From Schumannella soli (GTDB taxonomy: Bacteria; Actinomycetota; Actinomycetes; Actinomycetales; Microbacteriaceae), in NCBI RefSeq assembly GCF_006517435.1, contig NZ_VHQG01000002.1, positions 124,160 to 188,159 of the forward strand: a stretch of 64,000 bases of DNA. The letters run 5' to 3'. A program made the position numbers and the translations under genes. Below the pieces are notes generated by a model. It was not told where the DNA came from. It saw nothing but the letters and a program-made list of their open reading frames with translations, and ran no database searches. The number at the start of each line of letters is the position of its first letter. The stretch's first letter is position 1. Positions 42,680 through 51,831 of the stretch are shown in pieces.

Positions 42680-43849
42680 GTGGCACCCACGACAGGACCG
42701 GATGACACCTCCGGCGCCGCGACGGCCCGGTCGCGGGCGATCGCCGCGATCGAGCGCCGCCTCCGCCGCCGCCTCGACGTGCTCACGGTCGGGCGCCGCG
42801 TCACCGACTCGGCGCCCGCGATCCTGCAGATCGTCGCCGCGGTCACGGCCGCCTACGCGATCGCGCACTTCGCGATCGGCCACGCCACGCCGTTGCTCTC
42901 GGTCACGTTCACGCTGAGCGCGCTCGGACTCGCCCGCGACGCACGTCCGCGCCTGCTCGTCGAGACGATCATCGGCATGCTCATCGGCATCGCGCTCTCC
43001 GATCTCCTGCTGCTGATCGCGGGGCGCGGGCTCTGGCAGCTCGTGGTCGTGCTCACGGTGACGCTGTTCGTGGCTCGCGCCGCGTCGCCCTCGCCGGGGT
43101 TCGCGATCGCCGCCGCCATCCAATCGGCTCTCGTCATGCTGCTGCCGGCCCCGGTCGGCGGACCCTTCACCCGCACCCTCGACGCCCTGATCGGCGCGGC
43201 CATGGCGCTGCTCGTGACGGCGCTCGTGCCCCGCGACCCGCGGGGAGCGGCGCGTCGCGAGGGCCGCTCGCTCTTTGCCGTGCTGAGCGAGTCGAGCGGG
43301 TCGGTCGCGAGCGCGCTCGCCGACGGCGACACGGCTGCCGCCGCGCTCGCGCTCACGCGGCTGCGCCGCACCCAGCCGATGGTGGATGCGTGGGCCGGGT
43401 CGCTCGAGAGCGCGATCGCGGTCGCGCGCATCGCGCCGCTGCTGCGCCGGCATCTGCCCGAGCTGCGTCGTCAGCAGATCGCGCATCGCACGGCCGACCT
43501 CGCCGCGCGGCACCTGCGCGTCATCGCGCGCCGCACCGAGTACCTGAGCCGCGACGGGATCGCGCGCCCCGAGCTGGCGGAACTGGTCGCCGAGGTCCAG
43601 CAGGCGCTCGACGCGCTGGGCCGGGCGCTCGACACCCGGGCCGGCGCTGCGACGGCCGACGCGGATCCCCGCGAGACGCGGGCGCGCCTCGAGCGGCTGG
43701 CGGCGCGACTCGACCCGGCCACGGTGTCGACGAACGCGACCGCTGCCGAGGCGACGATCGTCATCCTGCTGCGCCCGCTCGTCGTCGACCTGCTCGCCGG
43801 GTCCGGCGCCGCGGCGGATGACGCCCGCGCGCTCCTGCCCGAGATCTGA
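42680..43849 (+). CDS. FUSC-family membrane protein (aromatic acid exporter-like)
   Basis: 389 residues. The N-terminal half has about six helices arranged in the FUSC pattern (ILQIVAAVTAAYAIAHFAIGH; LLVETIIGMLIGIALSDLLLL; VLTVTLFVARAASPSPGFAIA); the C-terminal half is helical and cytosolic. Homologues export aromatic or other small organic acids. GTG 42680 chosen; no strong RBS. Confidence 0.82.
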   Translation: MAPTTGPDDTSGAATARSRAIAAIERRLRRRLDVLTVGRRVTDSAPAILQIVAAVTAAYAIAHFAIGHATPLLSVTFTLSALGLARDARPRLLVETIIGMLIGIALSDLLLLIAGRGLWQLVVVLTVTLFVARAASPSPGFAIAAAIQSALVMLLPAPVGGPFTRTLDALIGAAMALLVTALVPRDPRGAARREGRSLFAVLSESSGSVASALADGDTAAAALALTRLRRTQPMVDAWAGSLESAIAVARIAPLLRRHLPELRRQQIAHRTADLAARHLRVIARRTEYLSRDGIARPELAELVAEVQQALDALGRALDTRAGAATADADPRETRARLERLAARLDPATVSTNATAAEATIVILLRPLVVDLLAGSGAAADDARALLPEI

Positions 43850-43969
43850 GCCTGCCGGCACCAGCCCCGGCGCCGACCCGGGCCTCGTCACCCGGCCTCG
43901 TCACCCGACGTCCACCCCGACACCGGGCACCCGACGCCCGGCACGCGCGTCGCGCCCGGGTGTCGTTCG

Positions 43970-44785
43970 TCAGAACCGCAGCGCAGCGGGGGAGTCGAGC
44001 TCGATCCAGCGGTCCTCCGCGCCGAGCGTCGCACGGCTGATCCGATCGGCGGCGACGAGGGGGCCGAATCCGAGCGCGGTCAGGCTCGCGATGTCGTCGA
44101 TCGGCACCTGGAAGGTGCGGAACGCGCCCAGTTGCGGATCGCCCGGCGCGAACTCGCGGCTGTCGTCGGCGTCGCGACGGTACTTCGCCACGAGCGCCGT
44201 CTGGTCGAGCACATAGCCGGTGGCCTGCAGCTCGCCGCCGATCACCCAGCTCGCGATCTTCCAGAAGCGCTGGGGGATGTGCGTGCCGCGGTACAGCGGG
44301 TCGTCGGAGGCGAAGACGGGCCCGGTGAACACGCTCACCTTCGCGTCGCTGGCCTCGGTCGCCCCGAGCACGTAGTCCTCGAGGCCGAGCCAGAGCTCGG
44401 GCTTCTGGTTGAACGCCGACGACTGCGGGGCGGCGTTCGTGTAGGCGAAGGTGTCGACGTTGGCGCGCTGCGCCGTCGCCGCGTCGCCCCACACCGGGTC
44501 GCGGCGCCGCACGAGGTGACCGCGATCGAGGTCGTTACGGGCGTAGACCTCGGGTCCGGTCTGCTGATCGGCGGGGATGCGCGCGTCGAGGTGCCAGTCG
44601 TCGCCGCGCCCGAGGTCGACCAGCTGCGCGCCGTCGATGTTCACGGCCGTGAACGCGGCGAGCAGGCGATGCACGTCGAAGCCGATCGAGAAGTGCGTGG
44701 AGTCGAGCTGCGTCAGATCGCGCCCCTCGGCCGGCACGGGCAGGGGGAGAGGCTGGGCCAGGAAGTCGACGTCGTATCCGCTCAC
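43970..44785 (-). CDS. DNA/RNA non-specific endonuclease
   Basis: 271 residues with the NUC motif DRGHLVRRRD (His as general base) and NAAPQSSAFNQKPELWLGLEDY, the Asn that binds the metal. No signal peptide, so it is probably cytosolic or exported by another route, unlike secreted nucleases. GTG 44785 has GAGGGTGG upstream. Could act in nucleotide scavenging or defence; no immunity gene is adjacent. Confidence 0.86.
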   Translation of the reverse strand: MSGYDVDFLAQPLPLPVPAEGRDLTQLDSTHFSIGFDVHRLLAAFTAVNIDGAQLVDLGRGDDWHLDARIPADQQTGPEVYARNDLDRGHLVRRRDPVWGDAATAQRANVDTFAYTNAAPQSSAFNQKPELWLGLEDYVLGATEASDAKVSVFTGPVFASDDPLYRGTHIPQRFWKIASWVIGGELQATGYVLDQTALVAKYRRDADDSREFAPGDPQLGAFRTFQVPIDDIASLTALGFGPLVAADRISRATLGAEDRWIELDSPAALRF

Positions 44786-44837
44786 GTCGCCACCCTCGCA
44801 CCGGCCTGTGACACCCGGGTGAACTCTCCCGCGATCG

Positions 44838-45659
44838 TCAGCCGGCGTCGCGCTGGGGTGCCGCAACCGGCGCGACCGCGTCCCAGTCGACCGTGAGCTC
44901 GCCCAGCCGCCAGCGCGCGCGGCCGTCGCGCACCGGCCAGCCGGCGGCGCGCATCCCCTCGGCGACGGCGATCCAGCGCTGACTCGGACCGTAGGCCGAC
45001 AGCGGCGCGGCGCGCGCCCACTCCCGGTCGAGCGTCGTCACGAAGTCGTGCACGCGCTCGCCGGCGACGTTGCGGTGGATGAGGGCCTTCGGCAGCCGTT
45101 CGGCGACGATCGACGGCGCGTCGAGGTCTCGCAGCCGCAACGAGACGGTCAGCGTGCGCGGACCCTCCGGCCCGAGCGCCACCCAGCTGCACACCCGTCC
45201 GATCTCGTCGCAGGTGCCCTCCACCAGCAGGCCGTCCGGCTGCAGGCGCGCGAGCATCCGCGTCCACGCCGCCGCGACCTCGTCCTCGTCGTACTGCCGC
45301 AGCACGTTGAAGGCCCGGATGACGGCGGCGGGGCGCCCGCCGGGCGTCGGCGTCTCGAAGCCGCCCAGACGGAAGCTCACGCCCGGCCGCGCCCGCTCGT
45401 TCGCGAGGCGCACCCGCTCCGGCTCGATCTCGACGCCGACCAGCTCGACGTCGGGGCGCACGCGCGCCAGCCGTTCGTGCAGCTCGAGGGGGGTGGTGGC
45501 CGAGGCGCCGTAGCCGAGATCCACCACGAGGGGGTCGACGGCCCGCCGCAGCACCGGCTGCACGGCGATCCAGCGGTCGATGCGGCGCAGGCGGTTCGTG
45601 TTCGTGGTGCCGCGAGTCACGCGTCCCTCGACGCGTCCGCCCCGCGCTCCGCTCACCAC
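44838..45659 (-). CDS. Actinobacterial class I SAM-dependent methyltransferase
   Basis: 273 residues. LVVDLGYGASATTPLELHER is a modified SAM-binding motif I (GYGxSATT) typical of an uncharacterised actinobacterial family, followed by VELVGVEIEPERV. TAGCCT at 45666-45671 lies 6 nt before GTG 45659, so the mRNA is leaderless. Substrate unknown. Confidence 0.82.
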   Translation of the reverse strand: MVSGARGGRVEGRVTRGTTNTNRLRRIDRWIAVQPVLRRAVDPLVVDLGYGASATTPLELHERLARVRPDVELVGVEIEPERVRLANERARPGVSFRLGGFETPTPGGRPAAVIRAFNVLRQYDEDEVAAAWTRMLARLQPDGLLVEGTCDEIGRVCSWVALGPEGPRTLTVSLRLRDLDAPSIVAERLPKALIHRNVAGERVHDFVTTLDREWARAAPLSAYGPSQRWIAVAEGMRAAGWPVRDGRARWRLGELTVDWDAVAPVAAPQRDAG

Positions 45660-45741
45660 CCGAGAAGGCTAGCGGCGCGCATCCCCGCACCGGCTCCCGC
45701 CGGTCACCGCGCCGTCGCCGCCGCTCGGTAGGCTGAGCACC

Positions 45742-46488
45742 ATGACGAGCACGCTCATCCTCCTGCGCCACGGCAACTCCGACTGGAACCAGAAGAACCT
45801 CTTCACGGGGTGGGTGGATGTGCGGCTCAGCGAGCAGGGCATCGCCGAGGCCCAGCGCGCGGGCGAGCTGCTCGCCGAGTCGGGCCTGAAGCCGCAGGTG
45901 CTCTACACGAGCCTGCTGACCCGCGCGATCCAGACCGCGAACCTCGCGCTCGAGGTCGCCGACCGTCTGTGGATCCCGGTCAAGCGCGACTGGCGCCTCA
46001 ACGAGCGCCACTACGGCGCCCTGCAGGGCCTCGACAAGGCCGAGACGCTCGAGAAGTACGGCCCCGAGCAGTTCCAGATCTGGCGCCGCAGCTTCGACAC
46101 CCCGCCGCCGGCGCTCGCCGACGACGCCGAGTGGTCGCAGGTCGGCGACGAGCGCTACGCCGGCCTCGCCGACAGCGAGCTGCCGCGCACCGAGAGCCTC
46201 AAGCTCGTCATCGACCGTCTGCTGCCGTACTGGGAGAGCGACATCACGAAGGACCTCGGCGAGGGCAAGACGGTGCTCGTCACGGCGCACGGCAACAGCC
46301 TGCGCGCCCTGGTCAAGCACCTCGACGGCGTGAGCGACGCCGAGATCGCCGAGCTCAACATCCCGACCGGCATCCCGCTCGTCTACGAGCTCGACGACGA
46401 CTTCCGCCCCACCGGCCCGGGCCGCTACCTCGACCCGGAGGCCGCCGCCGCCGGCGCCGCCGCGGTCGCCAATCAGGGCAAGAAGTAA
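45742..46488 (+). CDS. gpmA: 2,3-bisphosphoglycerate-dependent phosphoglycerate mutase
   Basis: 248 residues. [25 protein letters not shown] holds the phospho-His; second His in [30 protein letters not shown] and LLPYWESDI also match. The usual RHGES reads RHGNS. TAGGCT at 45729-45734 lies 7 nt before the ATG (leaderless). Glycolysis: 3PG to 2PG. Confidence 0.95.
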   Translation: MTSTLILLRHGNSDWNQKNLFTGWVDVRLSEQGIAEAQRAGELLAESGLKPQVLYTSLLTRAIQTANLALEVADRLWIPVKRDWRLNERHYGALQGLDKAETLEKYGPEQFQIWRRSFDTPPPALADDAEWSQVGDERYAGLADSELPRTESLKLVIDRLLPYWESDITKDLGEGKTVLVTAHGNSLRALVKHLDGVSDAEIAELNIPTGIPLVYELDDDFRPTGPGRYLDPEAAAAGAAAVANQGKK

Positions 46489-46507
46489 GCCGGGGCGTCA
46501 CACCCCC

Positions 46508-46987
46508 ATGCGATTCCTCGTCGCGGCCTTCCTCGACGACGTCGCCCTCGACGCCGAGTTCGAGCCGGGCACGCTGCCGCTGCACGTGACCCTGCTCGGG
46601 CCCGGCGACACCCACGCCGATCAGGGTCAGCTCGAGGCCGGCATCGAGGCGGCGCTCGCCGCCTTCGCGCCGCTCGAGGTCGAGGCCGGCGACGACGAGC
46701 TCTTCGGCGACGCGCACGACATCGAGGTGACGCTGCTCGACGACGAGACGGGCGAGCTGGATGCGGTGCACCGCGCGCTCATCCAGCAGCTGCGTCCGCT
46801 CGGCGTCGCACTCGTCGACGCGAGCTACGCCGGCGCCGGGTTCCGTCCGCACGTCACCGCGACCGACGGCGACCGCCTCGATCGCGGCGAGCGGGTCGAG
46901 CTGGATGCCGTGGCCCTGCTCGAACGCGACGCGCACGCCGAGGGCGGTCCGGTCTGGCGGCTGATCGCGCAGTTCCCGCTGATCTGA
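46508..46987 (+). CDS. 2H phosphoesterase / 2'-5' RNA ligase-family protein
   Basis: 159 residues with two HxT motifs, LHVTLLGPG near residue 27 and RPHVTATDG near residue 117, the catalytic pair of the 2H phosphoesterase superfamily that acts on cyclic phosphodiesters. Begins 20 nt after gpmA, so probably co-transcribed. Confidence 0.85.
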   Translation: MRFLVAAFLDDVALDAEFEPGTLPLHVTLLGPGDTHADQGQLEAGIEAALAAFAPLEVEAGDDELFGDAHDIEVTLLDDETGELDAVHRALIQQLRPLGVALVDASYAGAGFRPHVTATDGDRLDRGERVELDAVALLERDAHAEGGPVWRLIAQFPLI

Positions 46988-46998
46988 CGCGCTTCGTC

Positions 46999-47069
46999 GC
47001 CGAGCGCGGGGCTCTGTGCCGAGCGCGCGGCGTCGACGTCCCGCTCTCGGAACGCGACCCCGCGCTCGG
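46999..47069. terminator. Long inverted repeat between convergent genes
   Basis: GCCGAGCGCGGGG (46999-47011) pairs perfectly with CCCCGCGCTCGGC (47058-47070), with a second near-copy GCCGAGCGCGCGG in the loop that can pair instead. Serves the 2H gene and yaeQ. Confidence 0.6.
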
Positions 47070-47612
47070 CTACAGCGCGGGCTGCGAGTGCAGCTCGCTC
47101 GAGAAGCTCTGCCCGTCGAGCTCGACGTAGACGCGCGACTCGATGAGCGACACCGTCAGCTCCCTGCGGCGGCCCAGCGCGCCGGCCACGTCGTCGATGA
47201 AGCCGGGGTCGAAGCTGCGCAGCTCGATCCGCTCGCCGTCGTGGATCTTCTTACCGGCCCAGAGCGCGGCGACCTTCGCGGGATCGCGGTGCGTGTAGAC
47301 GACCGTGCGGTCGGCGAGCTTGCTGCCGAAGTGCAGGCGCTCGGCGTCGGGTGCGCCGATCTCGATCCAGACGGTGATCGAGCCCGTCGCGTCGCGCACG
47401 AGCACGGCCGGCTCGTTCTTCGTGGTCGAGATGCCCTCGCTGAAGGCGATGCCCTCGACGTACTCGAGGGCGTAGGCGAGCACCCGCGTCACGAGGAACT
47501 GCTCGGTCTCGGAGGGGTGACGCGCGGCCCGCAGATTGACCGACTCGTAGACGCCGCGATCCACGTCGGAGATCGTCAGGTCGAAGGTGTGGATCGTCGC
47601 GCCGGCAGCCAT
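47070..47612 (-). CDS. YaeQ-family protein
   Basis: 180 residues starting MAAGATIHTFDLTISDVDRGVY, with ARHPSETEQFLVTRVLAYAL and WIEIGAPDAERLH, characteristic of YaeQ, a PD-(D/E)XK-fold family of unknown biochemical role. TAGGCT (47620-47625) lies 7 nt before the ATG (leaderless). Confidence 0.9.
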   Translation of the reverse strand: MAAGATIHTFDLTISDVDRGVYESVNLRAARHPSETEQFLVTRVLAYALEYVEGIAFSEGISTTKNEPAVLVRDATGSITVWIEIGAPDAERLHFGSKLADRTVVYTHRDPAKVAALWAGKKIHDGERIELRSFDPGFIDDVAGALGRRRELTVSLIESRVYVELDGQSFSSELHSQPAL

Positions 47613-47708
47613 GAGATCGAGCCTAGGTGCGCGGATCGGCCTCGCTCGACCGATCGAGCCGCTGCACGGGGCGCGGGACTCGCGTCGACCGGAGGGCGAG
47701 CCGAGAGC

Positions 47709-48212
47709 TCAGAGGAAGTGCGACCCGAGCTCCAGCACGAGCGCCTCGAACTCGACCGGGCCGCTCGTGTCGACGCGCACGACCGGGCCGAGCGCGAGTG
47801 GCTGGAACGACTGGAAGGCCGCATCCCAGTCGCGATGGGTGCCCGGGCGCGACGACTGCCGTGCCGCGAAGCGCTCGCGCGCGAGGTCGACCGGCACCTC
47901 GCACCAGAGCTCGACCGTGCGCGGCGAGCCGGCGACCTCGAGGCCGCGGCGCGCGAACTCGAGGTCCCGCTCGCGATCGAGCACCGCGTCGATGACGACG
48001 CCGCCCTCGGTCTCGGCCGCGAGCCGCCAGAGCGTGTCCATCGCGATGCCGCCGAGCCGCGCCGAGTCGCCGTCGGGCAGCAGCTCGCCGAAGCTCTCCT
48101 TCAGCGCGTCCTTCGCGAGCACCGGGGCTCCGAGGATGCCGCCGAGCTGGCGGGCGAGGGACGACGTGCCCGAGCCGGGGAGTCCGTTGACGAGGATCGC
48201 GACCGAGGCCAT
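47709..48212 (-). CDS. P-loop kinase-like protein with altered Walker A
   Basis: 167 residues of the small adenylate/uridine-kinase-like P-loop fold. The Walker A is NGLPGSGTSSLA, with Thr where the catalytic Lys is expected; the codon is ACG, one change from AAG. The rest (AKDALKESFGELL; GGVVIDAVLDRERD; VELWCEVPVDLARERF) looks intact, so it may bind nucleotide weakly or have lost activity. TAGGCT (48219-48224) lies 6 nt before the ATG. Confidence 0.78.
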   Translation of the reverse strand: MASVAILVNGLPGSGTSSLARQLGGILGAPVLAKDALKESFGELLPDGDSARLGGIAMDTLWRLAAETEGGVVIDAVLDRERDLEFARRGLEVAGSPRTVELWCEVPVDLARERFAARQSSRPGTHRDWDAAFQSFQPLALGPVVRVDTSGPVEFEALVLELGSHFL

Positions 48213-48283
48213 CCCCTCAGCCTAGGTCGCGGCGGTGCTCACGGATGCGACAGCATCCACGACCGAGACGGGGCCGGAACGAG

Positions 48284-48317
48284 CGAGGGCGGCCATCCCG
48301 CAGGATGACCGCCCTCG
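48284..48317. terminator. Terminator after phoU
   Basis: CGAGGGCGG-C-CATCC (48284-48298) pairs with GGATG-A-CCGCCCTCG (48303-48317), 14 bp with one mismatch and a 4-nt loop. Confidence 0.75.
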
Positions 48318-48352
48318 TCAGCGTGAGGCGTCGAGTTCGACGCCGGCCGGGA

Positions 48353-49006
48353 TCAGTCCTCGGCCGGAGTCCAGTCGCCGGTCGCCAGGTACTGCACCTT
48401 CTTCGCGATCGACACCGCGTGGTCGGCGAAGCGCTCGTGGTAGCGCGAGGCCAGCGTGGCATCCACCGTGTCGGAGGCGCCGCCGCTCCACGTCTCGGCG
48501 AGCACCTGGTCGAAGACGCTGAGGTGCAGCTCGTCGACCTTGTCGTCTTCGTTGCGGATGTGCTCGGCGATGTCGACGTCCTGCGTCGAGAGCAGCTCGG
48601 TGAGCTTGCGCGCGATCTGCACATCGAGCTCGCCCATGCTCTTGAAAGTGGGGCGGAGGCTCTTCGGCACGACCTTCTCGGGGAAGCGGTAGCGCGCCAG
48701 CTGCGCGATGTGACGGGCGATGTCGCCCATGCGCTCGAGCGAGGCGCTGATGCGCAGCGCGCTCACGACGATGCGCAGGTCGCGGGCGACCGGGTTCTGG
48801 CGGGCCAGGATCTCGATCGCGAGCTCGTCGAGCTCGTTCGCGGCGGCGTCGATCTTGCTGTCGTCGGCGATGACCGACTCGGCCAGGGCGACATTCGACT
48901 CGTTGAACGCGGTCGTCGCGTTGTCGATCGCCTCGGCCACGAGGCCTGCGATCTCGACCAGACGGTCCTGCACATCACGCAGTTCCTGCTGGAAAACCTC
49001 ACGCAT
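48353..49006 (-). CDS. phoU: Phosphate signalling protein PhoU
   Basis: 217 residues, two three-helix PhoU repeats; metal-binding EXXXD motifs appear in ASLERMGDIARHIAQLA and RYHERFADHAVSIAKKV. Links Pst transport to SenX3/RegX3 signalling. Divergent from senX3 as in other actinobacteria. Confidence 0.95.
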   Translation of the reverse strand: MREVFQQELRDVQDRLVEIAGLVAEAIDNATTAFNESNVALAESVIADDSKIDAAANELDELAIEILARQNPVARDLRIVVSALRISASLERMGDIARHIAQLARYRFPEKVVPKSLRPTFKSMGELDVQIARKLTELLSTQDVDIAEHIRNEDDKVDELHLSVFDQVLAETWSGGASDTVDATLASRYHERFADHAVSIAKKVQYLATGDWTPAED

Positions 49007-49070
49007 CTGCTGCGTCCTCTCGTTGTCTCGGCAGACTCATCCCCGCCGCGGCCCCAGGCTCGCGCTGTCA

Positions 49071-49111
49071 GGTTAACGACCGGTGACGATCCTCTGAACT
49101 TCGGGGTGAAC
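49071..49111 (-). promoter_or_regulatory. Degenerate PHO-box-like repeats between phoU and senX3
   Basis: Minus strand GTTCACC, GTTCAGA, GTCACCG and GTTAACC recur, but the spacing is 12, 12 and 10 rather than a steady 11. It could be a weak RegX3 autoregulatory site; less convincing than those before pstS and ppk. Confidence 0.35.
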
Positions 49112-49172
49112 GGCCCCGGAACGGCGGGAAGCCCTGCGGGGAACGGCTGGGAGCGAGCCTAATGTAGGGGCT

Positions 49173-50327
49173 ATGGACGCGGCTTGGCTCGTGCCCGCCG
49201 CACTCGGATTCGGCGTGGTGATCGGCGTGGGCTCGACCGTTCTGCTCGTGCTCGCGGCCCGCCGCGGCGAGCGGGCGCGCGAGGTGCTCACCCCGCGCGT
49301 GCCCGACGGGGTGGATGCCCTGATCGAGTCGCTCGATTCGGTCGGCATCGTCGTCGACCCGAGCAACAACGTCGTGTCGGCCTCGCCGCGCGCCCTCGCC
49401 ACGAACCTGGTCTTCAACGACCACCTCGTGCATCCCGAGCTGCTCGATATCGTCGATAAGGTGCGGCGCGACGGGCTGCCCGCGAGCGACGAGCTGCACC
49501 TCACGCGCAGCCGGCTGGGGGAGCAGTCGCTGCACCTCATCGTGCGCGTCTCGCGGCTCGGCGCCCGCTATGTGCTGCTGCTCGGCGACGACCGCACCGA
49601 GGCGCATCGGCTCGAGGAGGTGCGCCGCGACTTCCTCGCGAACGTCAGTCACGAGCTGAAGACCCCGATCGGCGCCGTCGGCCTGCTGGCCGAGGCGCTC
49701 GAGTCGGCCGCCGACGAGCCGGATTCCGTGCGCCGCTTCGCCGCCCGGCTCAGCGCCGAGGCCGAGCGGCTCGCCAAGATCACCTCGGAGATCATCCAGC
49801 TCAGCCGTCTCCAGTCGGGCGACGCCCTCGAGAAGGCCGAGCTGGTGGATGTCGACCACCTCGTGCGCCAGTCGATCGACCACCACCGCGTCGCCGCCGA
49901 TGCGAAGGACATCGAACTCGTCGTCGGCAAGCGCCGCCACGCGCTCGTGCTCGGCGACCCGGCCATGCTGTCGACCGCGCTCAACAACCTGGTCGCGAAC
50001 GCCATCCAGTACTCGCCCGAGCACTCGCGCGTCGGCATCGGCGTCACCCTGACCGACGGCGTGATCGAGATCGCCGTGACCGATCAGGGCGTCGGGATCC
50101 CCGCCGCCGATCGCGACCGCGTGTTCGAGCGCTTCTACCGCGTCGACACCGCCCGCGCCCGCAACACCGGCGGCACGGGTCTCGGACTCTCCATCGTCAA
50201 GCACGTCGCCCAGAACCACGGCGGCGACGTGCGTCTCTGGTCGCAGCCGGGCAACGGCTCGACCTTCACCATCCGCCTGCCGGAGGCCGTCGAGGCCTCC
50301 GCCGTCCCCACGGGAGCTACGGGATGA
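49173..50327 (+). CDS. senX3: Phosphate sensor histidine kinase SenX3
   Basis: 384 residues. One or two N-terminal helices (LVPAALGFGVVIGVGSTVLLVLA), a PAS-like domain (SVGIVVDPSNNVVSASPRALA), H-box LANVSHELKTPIGAVGLLAE, N-box NNLVANAIQYSPE, G-box GGTGLGLSIVKHV. TAATGT (49160-49165) lies 7 nt before ATG 49173. Overlaps regX3 by 4 nt. Confidence 0.93.
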   Translation: MDAAWLVPAALGFGVVIGVGSTVLLVLAARRGERAREVLTPRVPDGVDALIESLDSVGIVVDPSNNVVSASPRALATNLVFNDHLVHPELLDIVDKVRRDGLPASDELHLTRSRLGEQSLHLIVRVSRLGARYVLLLGDDRTEAHRLEEVRRDFLANVSHELKTPIGAVGLLAEALESAADEPDSVRRFAARLSAEAERLAKITSEIIQLSRLQSGDALEKAELVDVDHLVRQSIDHHRVAADAKDIELVVGKRRHALVLGDPAMLSTALNNLVANAIQYSPEHSRVGIGVTLTDGVIEIAVTDQGVGIPAADRDRVFERFYRVDTARARNTGGTGLGLSIVKHVAQNHGGDVRLWSQPGNGSTFTIRLPEAVEASAVPTGATG

Positions 50328-51004
50328 CCCGCATCCTGATCGTCGAAGACGAGGAATCGCTCAGCGAGCCCCTCGATTACCTGCTGCGCCGCGAAGGCTA
50401 CGAGACCGCTGTGGCGGCCGACGGCCGTTCCGCGCTGCAGCTGTTCGAGCGCGGCGGCGCCGACCTGGTGCTGCTCGACCTCATGCTGCCGGGGCTCCCC
50501 GGCACCGAGGTCTGCCGCGAGCTGCGCACGACCTCGAACGTGCCGATCATCATGCTGACGGCCAAGGACTCCGAGGTCGACATCGTGGTGGGGCTCGAGC
50601 TCGGCGCCGACGACTACGTCACGAAGCCGTACTCGTCGCGCGAGCTGCTCGCCCGCATCCGCGCCGTTCTGCGTCGCCGGGTCGAGGCGGTCGACGTCGA
50701 CGACTCGGTGCTCGAGTCGGGCCCGGTGCGCATGGATGTCGAGCGTCACGTCGTGACGGTCGACGGCAACGAGGTCGCGATGCCGCTCAAGGAGTTCGAG
50801 CTGCTCGAGCTGCTCATGCGCAACGCCGGCCGCGTGCTCACGCGCGGTCAGCTGATCGACCGGGTGTGGGGAGCCGACTACTACGGCGACACGAAGACGC
50901 TCGACGTGCACGTGAAGCGCATCCGCTCGAAGATCGAACAGGACCCGTCGCAGCCGACGCTGCTCGTGACGGTGCGCGGACTCGGCTACCGCTTCGAGGC
51001 CTAG
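50324..51004 (+). CDS. regX3: Phosphate response regulator RegX3
   Basis: 226 residues. Receiver: ILIVEDEESLSEPLDYLLRREGY, phospho-Asp in LVLLDLMLPG, ADDYVTKPYSSREL; winged helix MPLKEFELLELLMRNAGRV and TKTLDVHVKRIRSKIE. Presumed binder of the PHO boxes before pstS and ppk. Confidence 0.95.
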   Translation: MTRILIVEDEESLSEPLDYLLRREGYETAVAADGRSALQLFERGGADLVLLDLMLPGLPGTEVCRELRTTSNVPIIMLTAKDSEVDIVVGLELGADDYVTKPYSSRELLARIRAVLRRRVEAVDVDDSVLESGPVRMDVERHVVTVDGNEVAMPLKEFELLELLMRNAGRVLTRGQLIDRVWGADYYGDTKTLDVHVKRIRSKIEQDPSQPTLLVTVRGLGYRFEA

Positions 51005-51017
51005 CCGATCCGACGAG

Positions 51018-51053
51018 AGAGGGCCGGACATCCACTCGGATGTCCGGCCCTCT
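51018..51053. terminator. Strong terminator after regX3
   Basis: AGAGGGCCGGACATCC (51018-51033) pairs perfectly over 16 bp with 51038-51053 around a 4-nt loop, followed by TCTGGTT. Confidence 0.88.
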
Positions 51054-51095
51054 TCTGGTTCGGGGTCGCGGCGAGCGCGCGGGTCGCGGTGCGAC

Positions 51096-51701
51096 TCAGC
51101 CGTTCGCCGCGGGGTCGGAGGCGGCGTCGCTGGGCGCGCCGCTCACCTCGGTGCCGCTCTGGTCGGTCCCGTCGGCGGGCGTCGACGCCTCGCCCGACGG
51201 GGCCGTGCTGGGCGAGACCGAGGGGCTCGGCTTGACAGTGGGGCCGTGCTCCGCGTACTCGGCGAAGGTCGTGTCGAGCACGGGGACGCCGAGCTGCAGA
51301 CCCTCGTGGCCGGCGTAGACGAAGTAGATCTGGGCGAGCGAGCCGGCCTTCGGGTCGAAGTCCTCGAGCAGCCGCTGCCCCCGCTTGCCGTAGCCGACGT
51401 TGTTGGCGCCCGGCTTGAGGTTGAGGGTCAGGTTCTTCTTGTCGCCGCCCGCCTCGTACTGCACGCGCAGGCTGATGTCGAGGTCGGAGTTGTTGACGGC
51501 GGTGAGCACGAGGTTCGCGTCTCCCTCGTCGTTCACGATCGCGACCGCGTTGCGCAGGCCGATCTGGCCGACGTTGCCGCTCACGCCATCCGACGGGTCG
51601 TAGTGGTTCGTGGTCGCCTGGGGCGTCACGAAGTTGCAGCCCGCGAGGCCGATCGAGAGGCCCCCGAGGAGGGCGATGGATGCCAGCGCGCGTGCCTTCA
51701 A
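51096..51701 (-). CDS. Secreted lipoprotein of unknown function
   Basis: 201 residues starting at TTG 51701, chosen because GGAGAG precedes it by about 6 nt and it yields a clean signal peptide LKARALASIALLGGLSIGLAGC with lipobox LAGC (Cys 22). The mature part has a beta-rich domain (VGQIGLRNAVAIVNDEGDAN; TLNLKPGANNVGYGKRG), like a DUF461/PCu(A)C-adjacent or copper-chaperone-like fold, but no metal motif is clear. The C-terminal 45 residues are a disordered Ser/Thr/Pro/Asp tail. Conserved next to carD in relatives, as I recall, with unknown role. Confidence 0.8.
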   Translation of the reverse strand: MKARALASIALLGGLSIGLAGCNFVTPQATTNHYDPSDGVSGNVGQIGLRNAVAIVNDEGDANLVLTAVNNSDLDISLRVQYEAGGDKKNLTLNLKPGANNVGYGKRGQRLLEDFDPKAGSLAQIYFVYAGHEGLQLGVPVLDTTFAEYAEHGPTVKPSPSVSPSTAPSGEASTPADGTDQSGTEVSGAPSDAASDPAANG

Positions 51702-51799
51702 CAGAACTCTCCAGATATCGCTCGACGGGGCTGAGGTCAGCATATCGGGGCCATCGCGGGCACCGAGGTTAGGCACCCCTAACTGAGGGGTAGCTGTGT

Positions 51800-51805
51800 T
51801 AGAAT
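51800..51805 (+). promoter_or_regulatory. carD -10 element
   Basis: TAGAAT (51800-51805) with TGTG just before it (extended -10-like). A small CCCCT/AGGGG hairpin (51776-51790) sits where a -35 would be. AAGGA precedes ATG 51832. Confidence 0.6.
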
Positions 51806-51831
51806 AGCCAGTCTGCGGAAGGAAAAACTCC

